64,000 nucleotides of DNA from an uncultured Eubacteriales bacterium (GTDB taxonomy: Bacteria > Bacillota > Clostridia > Oscillospirales > Acutalibacteraceae), in NCBI GenBank assembly GCA_910577755.1, contig CAJTNL010000002.1, forward strand, positions 1 to 64,000, given 5' to 3'. Positions 35,437 to 45,273 of this stretch are shown here, in pieces; within the stretch, counting starts at the first letter, position 1, and each line of letters begins with the position of its first letter. The position numbers and the translations under genes were made by a program. Under the pieces are notes generated by a model. That model was not told where the DNA came from. It saw only the letters and a list, made by a program, of their open reading frames with translations, and searched no databases.

Positions 35437-37509
35437 CTAACTTTTTTTCGGACGTATCATACTTTTGCAGCCTAAATAAGTTGCAATAAAATATCCTCCG
35501 TAAATAAGGACGATAATACCAGCAGTGACTATTGACATAGTTAAAATACTGCCACTACTTCCAAACATCAATATAATGGTGCTGGAAAACTGTATACCGA
35601 CAATGGTATGGATAATGGCAAGAACTAAGGGCATAGCAAAGTATATAGCTATTTGGGTAAATAGCGCACGGTGGATCATTTTAGCGTCTGCACCTAATTT
35701 TCTGAGTAAATTGTAGCGGAAAGTATTATCGGAGGCTTCTGATAATTGCTGTAGAGCTAAAATTGCCACACATGTAATTATAAATACAAGACCAATATAA
35801 ATGGACAGATACGATATAAGGACACTGCCGCCAATATTACTCTGGTAGACATCTTGTTTATCAATCCAGTTAATAAAGTTTTCATTAACGGTTTCATGTT
35901 CTACTGTCAGTTGATCCTGAAAGTCGCCGGTTGTTTCTTTGACGTTTTCACGTTCCGTTCTTAGTTGTTCCCGAAAGGCGTTGGTTGCTTCTTTTGCATA
36001 TTCAGCATCACTTTGTTTGTATGTTACATTTAATATTTTATGAGATGAGTATAAACCGCTGAAAGCGTTGTCAGGTAATATGATACTACCAGAATCGGTT
36101 GGACCGTAATTAGTGGATAGAGTGAGATTTATTAAACGGGGAATGGCTAATTGATAATTTTTTCCGTTGAAAGTAATGGTTTGCTCTTTTTCTAAATGAT
36201 AATAAGGAACAATCATTGGAGCATTATAGATAATTGCAAATTCATTGTCGTTTAGTGCGATCGGTTCTTTTCCTTGTGAAGTTAATACTCGGTTGCAGTC
36301 AGTCAGAGAAATTGCGCGGACAGAATGATTACTAACTTGCTGCGGTACGTTTTGCATTAAGCTTATAATATCTGATTGAAATAAATATTCCTCATAAATA
36401 TCAACTGCAAAATATTCGCTTGCATATTGGTCTAAAACGTTTTTCAGTTCAAGGTTCGTAATTGTATTGCTGTTATGAAATTTTTTTAGGTTATCTTCAT
36501 CGTAATAAGAAGAACGTTCTGATATAGTCATATCATAAGGCGTAGAGGATTTTACATTTTGGGAACTGGAATGTGCCACGCTCAAGCCTGCTGAAAAGGT
36601 AACCATTGTAACAAACAACATTAAACAAATTAAGCCTACCGATAAAAAGTTTGTGTTAATTTTAGAGCTTAATTGACGAAAGATAAAGGCGTTTAGACCT
36701 TTGTAATATAGTTTTTTATTTGCTTTGACAATGCGCAGTAAAATACCGGATAAAGCAAAGAAGAACAGTAAGGTGCCGACACTACCCAGAATAATACATA
36801 TTAACATCATATTCAGGCTTTCCCAACCTTTTGTTAAAATCAGGTAGTATGCACCTGCAATACAGGCAATTGATAAGAGTAAGGCAATGACGGAAATCAA
36901 AGAGTTTGTGATTTTAAAAGTTTCATTTTTCTTATCTGCCTGCAATAATGTAATTAATTTATATTTAGAAATAGAAATGGTGTTAAAAATCATGACTACT
37001 ATAAATATAATACCAAAATAAAGGAGTGTTTTTAAAAATGCGTTTAATGAAAATGAAAATTGGAAGGAAGATAAATCCATTTCAAAAATAGAGGCTGTAA
37101 TGGCGGAAAGACCTTGTGAAGCAAAAATACCAATTGCAAGACCAACACCAAGGGAAAACAGACCGATTAACAATGTTTCGGTAATTAAAATATGCGAAAT
37201 TTTAGATTTATCCATTCCGAGGAGCATATAAATACCAAGTTCTTTTTTTCTGCGTTTCATTAAAAAGCGATTGGAGTATACCATTAAAAATCCGAGTATA
37301 ATAGAGATAAAGATAGATACGTATCCAGTTACATTTGTAAGCATTTGTATAATTTCTTTTTGACTGGAATTTAAAGCAGCAGTTGCCGATTGGGAGTCCA
37401 TAGAGTTAAAAACATAAAATAAGCATACCCCAAAGGTAAGTGTTAAAAAATAAATGGCATAATCACGTAAACTGCGTTTTACATTATGAATGGCTATTTT
37501 AAAAAACAT
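35437..37509 (-). CDS. BceB-type ABC transporter permease (antimicrobial peptide sensing/resistance)
   Basis: 690 residues, about ten membrane helices with one large extracellular domain (about 300-560) between helices 7 and 8, the BceB/FtsX-related layout. The start M-F-F-K-I-A-I-H-N-V-K-R-S and the short R-R-K-K-E-L-G-I-Y-M-L-L-G-M block after helix 2 are typical. It binds bacitracin- or lantibiotic-type peptides at lipid II intermediates and signals flux to the sensor kinase. I start at 37509, 8 nt after GGGAGGTGA. It overlaps the ATPase gene by 11 bp. Confidence 0.9.
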   Translation of the reverse strand: MFFKIAIHNVKRSLRDYAIYFLTLTFGVCLFYVFNSMDSQSATAALNSSQKEIIQMLTNVTGYVSIFISIILGFLMVYSNRFLMKRRKKELGIYMLLGMDKSKISHILITETLLIGLFSLGVGLAIGIFASQGLSAITASIFEMDLSSFQFSFSLNAFLKTLLYFGIIFIVVMIFNTISISKYKLITLLQADKKNETFKITNSLISVIALLLSIACIAGAYYLILTKGWESLNMMLICIILGSVGTLLFFFALSGILLRIVKANKKLYYKGLNAFIFRQLSSKINTNFLSVGLICLMLFVTMVTFSAGLSVAHSSSQNVKSSTPYDMTISERSSYYDEDNLKKFHNSNTITNLELKNVLDQYASEYFAVDIYEEYLFQSDIISLMQNVPQQVSNHSVRAISLTDCNRVLTSQGKEPIALNDNEFAIIYNAPMIVPYYHLEKEQTITFNGKNYQLAIPRLINLTLSTNYGPTDSGSIILPDNAFSGLYSSHKILNVTYKQSDAEYAKEATNAFREQLRTERENVKETTGDFQDQLTVEHETVNENFINWIDKQDVYQSNIGGSVLISYLSIYIGLVFIITCVAILALQQLSEASDNTFRYNLLRKLGADAKMIHRALFTQIAIYFAMPLVLAIIHTIVGIQFSSTIILMFGSSGSILTMSIVTAGIIVLIYGGYFIATYLGCKSMIRPKKS

Positions 37510-38266
37510 TGGAATTGTCACCTCCCAGCACTGTGACAACGGCAATAATTTTATCAAAAAATTCTTTTCTGCTACTGTTACCGCGTATCAGTTCATTGAA
37601 CAGTTTACCGTCTTTCATAAACAAAATACGTTGGCAATAGCTGGCGGTAAAGGCGTCGTGGGTTACCATTAAAATGGTAGCTGATAAGTCGTGGTTTAAG
37701 GTTTCGAAGTTTTCTAACAGCATACGGGCAGATTTTGAGTCCAGTGCACCTGTAGGCTCGTCTGCAAGAATGAGTGAGGGTTGTGTGATAATGGCTCGGG
37801 CACAAGCGACTCTTTGCTTTTGACCACCGGATAATTGGTGTGGATATTTTTTTAAAACCTGCTCAATTCCCAGTGTTTTGGCTACATAATCAACAGCCGC
37901 CGATACATGATTGGCTGGTGTTTTCATAATGGATAGTGCAAGCGCAATATTTTCGTAGGCCGTTAAGGTATCCAGCAGATTAAAGTCTTGAAATATGAAG
38001 CCCAGTTGTTCTCTTCTAAAAGCGGATAATTCTTTTGCTTTCATAGAGGTAATGTTTTGTTCTCCTATGAAAATTTCACCGGAGGATACGGTATCAATGG
38101 TGGCAATACAATTGAGTAAAGTAGTTTTACCGCTGCCGGAAGCACCCATAATCCCTACAAATTCCCCTTTTTTAACTGTAAAACTGATGTCGTTCACAGC
38201 TTTTGTTACCATACCTTTATTACCGTAGTATTTTTCGATGTGATTAACGTGTAAAATAGTTTCCAT
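37499..38266 (-). CDS. BceA-type ABC transporter ATPase
   Basis: 255 residues. Walker A G-A-S-G-S-G-K-T-T-L-L is near residue 43, the signature L-S-G-G-Q-K-Q-R-V-A-C-A-R-A near 145 and Walker B L-I-L-A-D-E-P-T-G-A-L-D next. MacB/LolD-like group, which powers the BceB permease. The promoter region upstream carries a palindrome likely bound by the adjacent regulator. Confidence 0.93.
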   Translation of the reverse strand: METILHVNHIEKYYGNKGMVTKAVNDISFTVKKGEFVGIMGASGSGKTTLLNCIATIDTVSSGEIFIGEQNITSMKAKELSAFRREQLGFIFQDFNLLDTLTAYENIALALSIMKTPANHVSAAVDYVAKTLGIEQVLKKYPHQLSGGQKQRVACARAIITQPSLILADEPTGALDSKSARMLLENFETLNHDLSATILMVTHDAFTASYCQRILFMKDGKLFNELIRGNSSRKEFFDKIIAVVTVLGGDNSNVF

Positions 38267-38341
38267 ACGTAGTGCACTCCTTTTCGATTTTTAATCAGTA
38301 TACCTGTTTTTTTTAAAATATACCATCGGTTTATCTTACAG

Positions 38342-38365
38342 TTTTCTTACATTTTTGTAAGAAAA
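38342..38365 (-). promoter_or_regulatory. Probable response-regulator binding palindrome upstream of the bceAB genes
   Basis: TTTTCTTACA and TGTAAGAAAA are perfect 10-bp arms around a 4-nt spacer, with a further CTTACA half-site at 38335-38340. It sits upstream of a TATATT -10 that lacks a recognisable -35, as expected for an activator-dependent Bce promoter. Confidence 0.6.
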
Positions 38366-38401
38366 TGATCATGAAAAAATCAACCCCGAAAGGTTAACTG
38401 A

Positions 38402-39421
38402 CTATGGCGCTAATAAATGCATGTTACCGATAGGGAAGGTGATGGTAAAAGTAGTGCCCTTATTTAGTTTTGAATCAATACCAAATTTCAGATCTAATTT
38501 ATCGCATAGTTTTTTGCATATAAATAACCCCATACCAGTGGATTTTGCAAAGGCTCGTCCGTTTTCTCCTGTAAATCCCTGTTCAAATACACGCGGAATG
38601 TCCTGTTCCATAATACCGATGCCGTTGTCCGTAATAGAAAGCGTTACAGATTGCAGGTTTTTTACAGCTGAAAAGGTTAAATGCAGCGGTCTATGCGGAG
38701 ATTGATATTTGACTGCATTTAGAATTAATTGTCCTAATATAAACTGTATCCATTTTTGGTCTGTCCACACGGTAAAATCCAGTTGGCGCATAGAAACGAT
38801 TGTTTTATGTTCAATTAAGGATTTTGCGTGTTGTTTCAATATATTGCTTACTATAGTTTTTAACTTATATTTTTTAATTAGATAATCTTTTTCTACATAA
38901 TTACTGCGGGCATAAAATAACGATTGCTCTACATAATTTTCAATGCGCAGCAATTCTTCATATATACTTCTGGTTACCTGAGACGGATTGTTTTCATAAA
39001 TTAATGAGGCTGAAGCAATTGGTGTTTTAATTTCATGAACCCATGTTTCAATATACTCTCTATAATTTTTTGTGTTATGCTCATAGACGGCTATTTTGTC
39101 TGTCATAGATTTATTACATTGATACAGTACGTTGCATAATATGTCTCCTTCTGTAAAATGAGGAAAATCTAACAGTTCATGCAACAGGTATTTTTGATCC
39201 AAATCCTTTAAACGTTGAAAAACGCCATCATAAAATCGTTTCCTGCGAATAAAATCAATTGTAACTGCTATCAATAAAAAGAATAGAATTAGGCAATTGA
39301 TAAAAATGACTCCGGCAATGGAAAGACGTAATGTCCATAGCAAAATACTCATCAAAAGCATAGCGAAAAACAGGCAGATTATGAAAATCAAGCGATCTTT
39401 TAAATATTGACCCAATTTCAT
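38402..39421 (-). CDS. BceS-type intramembrane-sensing histidine kinase
   Basis: 339 residues. Two N-terminal membrane helices are joined by almost no external loop, so the kinase cannot sense ligand itself and relies on the ABC transporter. The phosphorylation site is in E-T-W-V-H-E-I-K-T-P-I-A, followed by N-box L-N-A-V-K-Y-Q and G-box D-N-G-I-G-I and G-M-G-L-F-I. It overlaps the regulator gene by 4 bp. Confidence 0.92.
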   Translation of the reverse strand: MKLGQYLKDRLIFIICLFFAMLLMSILLWTLRLSIAGVIFINCLILFFLLIAVTIDFIRRKRFYDGVFQRLKDLDQKYLLHELLDFPHFTEGDILCNVLYQCNKSMTDKIAVYEHNTKNYREYIETWVHEIKTPIASASLIYENNPSQVTRSIYEELLRIENYVEQSLFYARSNYVEKDYLIKKYKLKTIVSNILKQHAKSLIEHKTIVSMRQLDFTVWTDQKWIQFILGQLILNAVKYQSPHRPLHLTFSAVKNLQSVTLSITDNGIGIMEQDIPRVFEQGFTGENGRAFAKSTGMGLFICKKLCDKLDLKFGIDSKLNKGTTFTITFPIGNMHLLAP

Positions 39422-40083
39422 ACCAGATACCCAATGCCTCGTTTTGTATGCAGAAAATTGGTTACTCCAATACTTTCAAGTTTCTTGCGTAAACGATTGA
39501 TATTTACAGTTAAGGTGTTGTCATCAATAAATACGTCCGTTTGCCATAATGCGTGAATCAATTCTTCCCTTGATTGAATTTTACCTTTATGGTGCATCAG
39601 CTGATGGAGTATTTTAATTTCATTTTTTGTCAGTTCTGCGCTTTTGTTATCAAAGCAAATGGTACCGTTTGCCAATGAAAGCGTTACACCGTTATGCACC
39701 AATTGATTTTCTTGATCAATTTGATAGCTTCTTTTTAATAATGCGGAAATACGTGCCAATAATATTTGTGTATGGTACGGCTTGGTAATAAAATCATCTG
39801 CGCCTAAATTTATGCTCATTAGCTCGTCAATATCAGTGTTACGGCTGGTGACAATTATAATTGGCACTTGTGAGTAATTTCTTACTTGCCGGCAAATGTG
39901 ATAGCCGTCACAATAAGGTAAATTGATATCTAATAAAATCAAATGCGGCTGTTGATTTTCGATTGTTTCAATGACACGGGTAAAGTCATCAATAACAATG
40001 CCGCTGTAACCGTATTTCTCCAATACTGATTTAAGCTCTGTTCGAATGGTGATTTCATCTTCTACAATCAATATTTTAAACAT
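39418..40083 (-). CDS. BceR-type OmpR-family response regulator
   Basis: 221 residues. The receiver shows E-D-E-I near residue 8, the phospho-Asp in L-L-D-I-N-L-P, and K-P-Y at the end. The C-terminal winged helix carries L-T-K-N-E-I-K-I-L and a G-I-G-Y-L-V end. It should activate the downstream ABC genes through the palindrome at 38342. Divergent from murE. Confidence 0.93.
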   Translation of the reverse strand: MFKILIVEDEITIRTELKSVLEKYGYSGIVIDDFTRVIETIENQQPHLILLDINLPYCDGYHICRQVRNYSQVPIIIVTSRNTDIDELMSINLGADDFITKPYHTQILLARISALLKRSYQIDQENQLVHNGVTLSLANGTICFDNKSAELTKNEIKILHQLMHHKGKIQSREELIHALWQTDVFIDDNTLTVNINRLRKKLESIGVTNFLHTKRGIGYLV

Positions 40084-40158
40084 GATTATAGCTATGTCCT
40101 TTCTATATTTGATTCTATATTTATGATAGCAATACTTAGAGAGAACCGCAAGTAGTAT

Positions 40159-40187
40159 TTGACATTAATTATGGCTTATTGTATTAT
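40159..40187 (+). promoter_or_regulatory. Promoter for murE-murF
   Basis: TTGACA (40159-40164), 17-bp spacer, TATTAT (40182-40187). Confidence 0.75.
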
Positions 40188-40216
40188 CAAAGTACTGAAG
40201 ATTAGGGGGAACGTCC

Positions 40217-41683
40217 ATGCGTTTAGCAGATTTGTTAGCCAACATTTCTTACGCATCAACCGATTTTGAAAACGTAAAAGTATCGGATTTAGTGTATGAT
40301 TCCAGAAAAGTTGTACCTGGCTGTGCGTTTATCTGTTTAAAAGGTGTTTCTGCCGATGGTCACGATTTTGCAGAGCAGGCAGCAAAGCAAGGAGCTTCTG
40401 TGTTGATTGTACAGGATGATGTAGCAATCACAAAAAAAATTCCAATAATTCGAGTCGAAAACACACGACAGGCACTGGCTATGATGTCGGCAGCATTTTT
40501 CGGCTATCCTGCAAAAGAGATTGCTGTTATCGGTTTAACAGGAACAAAAGGCAAAACAACCACTGCCTATATGATTCGTGCTATTTTAGAACAGGCAGGT
40601 ATCCGTACTGGTTTAATCGGTACTGTTGGAGTTTTGATTGGCGAAACTGTGTTTAAAACCAGTAACACTACGCCAGAATCTTACGAAATGCAAAAATATT
40701 TACGTAAAATGATTGATATGGGGTGTAAATCTGCAGTGGTAGAGGCTTCCTCTATTGGGTTGCGAGAGCACCGTACAGCAGGAATGGAGTTTGCGGTTGG
40801 AGTATTTACAAACTTCTCGGAGGACCACATTGGCGGTGTGGAACATAAGGATATGGAAGAATATTTGGCATGTAAGAGTATGCTGTTCGGGCAATGTCGG
40901 TATGGTGCGATTAACTGTGATGACACCGTATGGAAGCAGGTGATACAAGGGAATACTTGCGAGAAAATAACTACTTTTGGCTTTACAGACGGGGCGGATT
41001 ATCGTGCAAGCGGAGAGCGGCTGATCAGCCGCTCAGGATATTTGGGCGTTCATTTTGAGTTAAGTGGTAAACAGAATCTGGAGCTGGATGTTGCTATTCC
41101 GGGTAAATTTAGTGTATACAATGCGTTGGCGGCAATTACAGCATGTTCGTATTTTAACATACAACCCGAGCATATTTGCTGTGCACTAGATATGGTAAAA
41201 GTGAAAGGCCGGGTAGAAATAATGCCGGTTGACGGTCCATATACATTGCTTATTGATTATGCTCACAATGCAGCCAGTATGGAAAGTATTTTAAATACAT
41301 TACGAGAGTACCAACCTAATCGGTTAATTTGTATGTTTGGTGCAGGAGGAGACCGTTCAAAATCCCGCCGTTTTGAAGTGGGTGAGACATGTGGCCGTTT
41401 GGCTGATTTATCTATTGTAACTGCAGATAACTCCCGTTTTGAGCCTGTTTTAGATATTATCGCAGATATTAGAGTAGGACTTGAAAAAACGAACGGCAAG
41501 TATGTAGTAATACCAGACCGTAGAGAGGCGATAGCTTATTGTATGGAACATGCGCAGGAGGGTGATATTGTTGTACTTGCAGGAAAAGGTCACGAGGACT
41601 ATCAAGAGATAGAGGGTATTAAGTATCCTTTTGATGAACATGTAATTGTGGCAGAGCTTAACAGCAAAATGCGGCTAGCCTGA
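40217..41683 (+). CDS. murE: UDP-N-acetylmuramoyl-tripeptide synthetase MurE
   Basis: 488 residues, Mur ligase that adds the third residue (meso-DAP or Lys) to UDP-MurNAc-dipeptide. The ATP loop G-L-T-G-T-K-G-K-T-T-T is near residue 113. The specificity motif, usually D-N-P-R in DAP-type enzymes, reads D-N-S-R here. The retained Arg favours meso-DAP, but the Pro-to-Ser change leaves some doubt. GGGGGAAC precedes the ATG. Confidence 0.93.
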   Translation: MRLADLLANISYASTDFENVKVSDLVYDSRKVVPGCAFICLKGVSADGHDFAEQAAKQGASVLIVQDDVAITKKIPIIRVENTRQALAMMSAAFFGYPAKEIAVIGLTGTKGKTTTAYMIRAILEQAGIRTGLIGTVGVLIGETVFKTSNTTPESYEMQKYLRKMIDMGCKSAVVEASSIGLREHRTAGMEFAVGVFTNFSEDHIGGVEHKDMEEYLACKSMLFGQCRYGAINCDDTVWKQVIQGNTCEKITTFGFTDGADYRASGERLISRSGYLGVHFELSGKQNLELDVAIPGKFSVYNALAAITACSYFNIQPEHICCALDMVKVKGRVEIMPVDGPYTLLIDYAHNAASMESILNTLREYQPNRLICMFGAGGDRSKSRRFEVGETCGRLADLSIVTADNSRFEPVLDIIADIRVGLEKTNGKYVVIPDRREAIAYCMEHAQEGDIVVLAGKGHEDYQEIEGIKYPFDEHVIVAELNSKMRLA

Positions 41684-41703
41684 TAGGGAAGAGGTAACGG
41701 AAG

Positions 41704-43068
41704 ATGCGGATGCAAGTAAAAGACATTGTAAAGGCATGTAACGGCCAGTTACTTTGCGGAGATCCGGAAACGGTGATCATGTCGGTCGAAATTGACAGCA
41801 GGCAGGTGAAAAAAGGTGCATTATTTGTTCCAATACATGGACAAAAAATAAATGCGCATATTTACATTGAACAAACCTTGCAACAGGGTGCGGTAGCAAC
41901 GCTGACGCAGGAGCATAATATGATGAATGATATGGATCATTGCTGGATTCGCGTAGGGGATACGAAGGATGCCTTGCAGAAAATTGCGGCGGCATATCGT
42001 AATTGTTTTTCAGTACCGGTGATTGGTATTACAGGAAGCGTGGGCAAAACCAGTACAAGAGAAATGGTGTCTCTTGCGCTGTCGGCTGAAAGAAATGTGA
42101 TGCAGACCAGAGGTAATGCTAACAGCCAAATTGGTTTGCCGCTAACCATGTTCCAATTTACAGAAGAACATACAGCGGCAGTGATTGAAATGGGTATTAG
42201 CGAATTTGGTGAAATGGATCGTTTGGTAAAGGTTGCACACCCTGGGTACGCCATTGTTACGAATATTGGTATTGCTCATATAGAGCAGATGAAAACTCGT
42301 GAAAATATTATGAGTGAAAAATTAAAAATAGCAGAAGGTTTTGGTGATAGCTCTGTTTTATTTTTAAATGGAGATGATGAAATGCTGGCAAGCCTTTATC
42401 ATACAACAAAGTTGCCTGTTGTCTACTATGGTACGCAGCCATGGTGTACGTATCGGGCGGAAGCGATACATACCCATGGAATGAAAACGATGTTCACTTT
42501 GTGTACGCCTTCGTATACGGCTAAAGTTTTATTACCTGTATTGGGTATTCATAATGTACTAAATGCATTGGCGGCAATTGCAGTGGCGGATGTTATGAAG
42601 TTATCTCTAGAAAAAGTGGTGGATCGGTTAAAAGAATATCGACCGCCGTTTATGCGTCAGAGGATTTACGAAAGCCATGGTATTACCGTGGTGGATGATT
42701 CTTATAATGCTAGTCCGGATTCAATCAAAAGTGGTATTGATGTACTTTGCAGTTTGCCGAATGAAGGAAAAAAAATTGCAGTTTTAGCCGATATGCTGGA
42801 ATTAGGTGATTTTAGCGACCAGGCTCATTTTAAGGCGGGTGTTTCGGTTGCAAAGGTAAAGATAGATGTTCTGATAACTGTTGGTTTACGGTCAGTTCGT
42901 ATTGCTGAAGGCGCTGTGTCGGTAAAACCGGATATGGAGATTCTTATGTGTACCAATAACGAGCAAGCGATTGATTGCTTGAAGGAGACGATAAGACGAG
43001 GCGATGCAGTGATGATAAAAGGATCGCGTAGTATGAGGACGGATGAGATTGTGAAAGCTTTTTTGTAA
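41704..43068 (+). CDS. murF: UDP-N-acetylmuramoyl-tripeptide-D-alanyl-D-alanine ligase
   Basis: 454 residues. The ATP loop reads G-I-T-G-S-V-G-K-T-S-T near residue 110. Further motifs are V-I-E-M-G-I-S-E-F-G-E and the late D-S-Y-N-A-S-P-D-S. It completes the pentapeptide precursor. It follows murE by 20 bp and ends in a 20-bp terminator stem, so murE-murF is a two-gene operon. Confidence 0.94.
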   Translation: MRMQVKDIVKACNGQLLCGDPETVIMSVEIDSRQVKKGALFVPIHGQKINAHIYIEQTLQQGAVATLTQEHNMMNDMDHCWIRVGDTKDALQKIAAAYRNCFSVPVIGITGSVGKTSTREMVSLALSAERNVMQTRGNANSQIGLPLTMFQFTEEHTAAVIEMGISEFGEMDRLVKVAHPGYAIVTNIGIAHIEQMKTRENIMSEKLKIAEGFGDSSVLFLNGDDEMLASLYHTTKLPVVYYGTQPWCTYRAEAIHTHGMKTMFTLCTPSYTAKVLLPVLGIHNVLNALAAIAVADVMKLSLEKVVDRLKEYRPPFMRQRIYESHGITVVDDSYNASPDSIKSGIDVLCSLPNEGKKIAVLADMLELGDFSDQAHFKAGVSVAKVKIDVLITVGLRSVRIAEGAVSVKPDMEILMCTNNEQAIDCLKETIRRGDAVMIKGSRSMRTDEIVKAFL

Positions 43069-43113
43069 AATTAGAATGCGTCAACGTTTCGTGCGTTGAC
43101 GCATTCTAATTTT
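43067..43113 (+). terminator. Terminator after murF, perfect 20-bp stem
   Basis: Bases 43067-43086 pair perfectly with 43094-43113 around a 7-nt loop. The murF stop codon lies in the first bases of the stem. Confidence 0.85.
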
Positions 43114-43257
43114 ACTGTAGCATGGAGTGCCAGCAGAATGAATACCGTTTTTTATCTATAAAACGACAAAGAAGGCTTAAAAGAGACATAAGATGTATAA
43201 TATATAGGTGAATTTTGTTATAATATGGGTAAAAATGACAAAATATCGTTTTTATAC

Positions 43258-43286
43258 TTGATAAAGTGACAAAGCTATGATAAACT
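43258..43286 (+). promoter_or_regulatory. Promoter for the small membrane protein at 43335
   Basis: TTGATA, 17-bp spacer, TAAACT. Confidence 0.55.
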
Positions 43287-43334
43287 GTAACTAAATTGTT
43301 ACCAATAGAAGTTTAAAGCGAGGAATGAGAGTGA

Positions 43335-43655
43335 ATGATGTATCGTTTCAGTCGGAGCATGGGCAGGAAAGCTTATGTGTTGTTTTTATACATTGGTATG
43401 ATTGTACTGCTGGTAGCTGGTATATTTAGGTTTTCACAAGCAAATACTATTTTAGCACAAGAGATTCAATATATGGAATACATGCAGGAAGTCAATCAAG
43501 CTACGACTTTAACATTAGAAACTCGTCAAACAGGACAAGATGAAACTTATATACATATTATTGCTTTTGGTACTGTTATTTTCATAAGCTGCAGTACGGC
43601 GGGTATTTTAATCTTAATAAAAAAACGTGTTAAAGCCGCAAAAAAAATCAAATAA
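43335..43655 (+). CDS. Small two-helix membrane protein, function unknown
   Basis: 106 residues. The first helix (14-34) and a second near 70-95 flank an external loop with E-T-R-Q-T-G-Q-D-E-T. A Lys-rich cytoplasmic tail follows. No family recognised. It sits between the murE-murF operon and spoIVB, so a role in sporulation or wall growth is possible but unsupported. GAGAGTGA precedes tandem ATGs. Confidence 0.6.
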   Translation: MMYRFSRSMGRKAYVLFLYIGMIVLLVAGIFRFSQANTILAQEIQYMEYMQEVNQATTLTLETRQTGQDETYIHIIAFGTVIFISCSTAGILILIKKRVKAAKKIK

Positions 43656-43894
43656 TATTATTACAGCTATTCATTCAGTTAATAGTATGTCCCATCTTAT
43701 TAAACTTTTTGGTAAGTGATTTTAAAATTTATGAAAAAGATTTAAAAAATAATGTAAAATCTTCTGAAAAACCTCGTAAATAATAGTTTAGGTAATAAAA
43801 GTTCTATTTATTACAGGTCATCTATGTATTTACCAAAATAAATCTTTCTTATATGTGGCAGATTAAATATAAGCCGCATAAAGGAGGTGAATCA

Positions 43895-43906
43895 ATGGTA
43901 GTATGA
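43895..43906 (+). promoter_or_regulatory. Three-codon minicistron whose stop overlaps the spoIVB start
   Basis: AAAGGAGGTGA (43880-43890) is optimally spaced for an ATG at 43895 that encodes M-V-V then TGA. The TGA shares bases with spoIVB's ATG at 43903 (ATGA). The same SD is about 15 nt from spoIVB's own start, which is too far for best use. SpoIVB may therefore be made by re-initiation. Confidence 0.5.
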
Positions 43907-45138
43907 AGACTTGTTTTAGAATTTTAAGCGGTATTATTGCTGTGCTTGTAATAGTCTTTGGTATAACAATTGGAATAGTAGAACAAAGTATTCCTGATAG
44001 CTATAAGGTTATTCAAGGGCAGGAATTAGATTTGCAAACATTTGGACTTAGCGCCAAACAGGTCATGGAAGAAGATGTTCGTGTTGTTTCAATGAATACT
44101 GCAAACATGGACTATGAAACTGAAGTGCGGTTATTTGATGTTATACCCATAAAAAAAGTACAGGTACAGGTTGCTAATCAAATGATGTTGATACCCTGTG
44201 GTACACCATTTGGTATTAAAATGTTTACAAACGGTGTGGTAGTTGTAGGTATATCCGACATTATGACAGATTCAGGTTATTTGAATCCAGCAATTCAAGC
44301 AGGGCTCAAAATAGGTGATATTATTACAGCGATCAACGGTGAAGAAGTGAATGAGAATGAGCAGGTATCGCATGCAATTCAGGAAAGTGATGGTAAGCTT
44401 TTGACTTTGACTCTAAAACGTAATAATGAGCAGTTAGAAGTCTCCTTATATCCTGTAAAATCAGTGAAAGATAACAGTTATAAAGGTGGATTATGGGTTA
44501 GAGACAGTACAGCTGGGATAGGTACAGTTACTTTTTATAATCCTGTTAACGGATTATTTGGTGGATTAGGTCATGGTATTTGTGATATTGATACAAATAG
44601 TTTGATGCCTATGAAAAATGCCGATATTGTTCCTGTTACGATAAATGGGATCATAAAAGGTCAAAAGGGTTCTGCAGGTGAATTACGCGGCTACTTTAGC
44701 AGTAATCGACCTATAGGTAATTTATATGTTAATTCAGACGAAGGTGTTTACGGTATTTTAGAAGCCTCACCTGTAATGCAAGAGGCTTTACCTGTCGCAA
44801 TGAAACAAGAAGTTCGAGAGGGGCCGGCACAAATACGTGCTACAGTGGAAGACGGCGAGCCGACATATTATGAGGTAACGATTGAAAGTATTGATTTTAA
44901 AGATACTTCTCGGGTGAAAAACTTAGTCGTTTGTGTCAATGACCCTACTTTATTAGAAAAAACTGGTGGTATTGTGCAGGGTATGAGCGGTAGTCCTATT
45001 ATACAGGACGGTAAGCTTGTCGGTGCAGTTACGCACGTGTTTTTAAATGATCCTACAAGAGGATATGGTATTTTTGCAGAAAATATGATTGAAAATATGG
45101 TTGCTGTTGAATTAGAGACTGTGCAAAAAGCCTCTTAA
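43903..45138 (+). CDS. spoIVB: SpoIVB serine peptidase (stage IV sporulation)
   Basis: 411 residues. An N-terminal membrane anchor is followed by a PDZ domain (about 100-190: D-I-I-T-A-I-N-G-E-E-V) and the S55 protease domain. The catalytic Ser is in G-M-S-G-S-P-I-I near residue 365 and the His is in G-L-G-H-G-I-C-D-I-D. In Bacillus it is made in the forespore, crosses into the intermembrane space and triggers pro-sigma-K processing. Adjacent to spo0A, as in most spore-formers. Confidence 0.93.
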   Translation: MKTCFRILSGIIAVLVIVFGITIGIVEQSIPDSYKVIQGQELDLQTFGLSAKQVMEEDVRVVSMNTANMDYETEVRLFDVIPIKKVQVQVANQMMLIPCGTPFGIKMFTNGVVVVGISDIMTDSGYLNPAIQAGLKIGDIITAINGEEVNENEQVSHAIQESDGKLLTLTLKRNNEQLEVSLYPVKSVKDNSYKGGLWVRDSTAGIGTVTFYNPVNGLFGGLGHGICDIDTNSLMPMKNADIVPVTINGIIKGQKGSAGELRGYFSSNRPIGNLYVNSDEGVYGILEASPVMQEALPVAMKQEVREGPAQIRATVEDGEPTYYEVTIESIDFKDTSRVKNLVVCVNDPTLLEKTGGIVQGMSGSPIIQDGKLVGAVTHVFLNDPTRGYGIFAENMIENMVAVELETVQKAS

Positions 45139-45273
45139 AAATTTATTTTGATATTTTGATTTGTAGATTATTCTTATTTTCTCCCAATTTAAAAATTTAA
45201 TGTTACAAACTATTGCCAATATTTCCATTATATGGTAATATATATGTGCACTAAAAAAACAGGGGGAGAAAAA

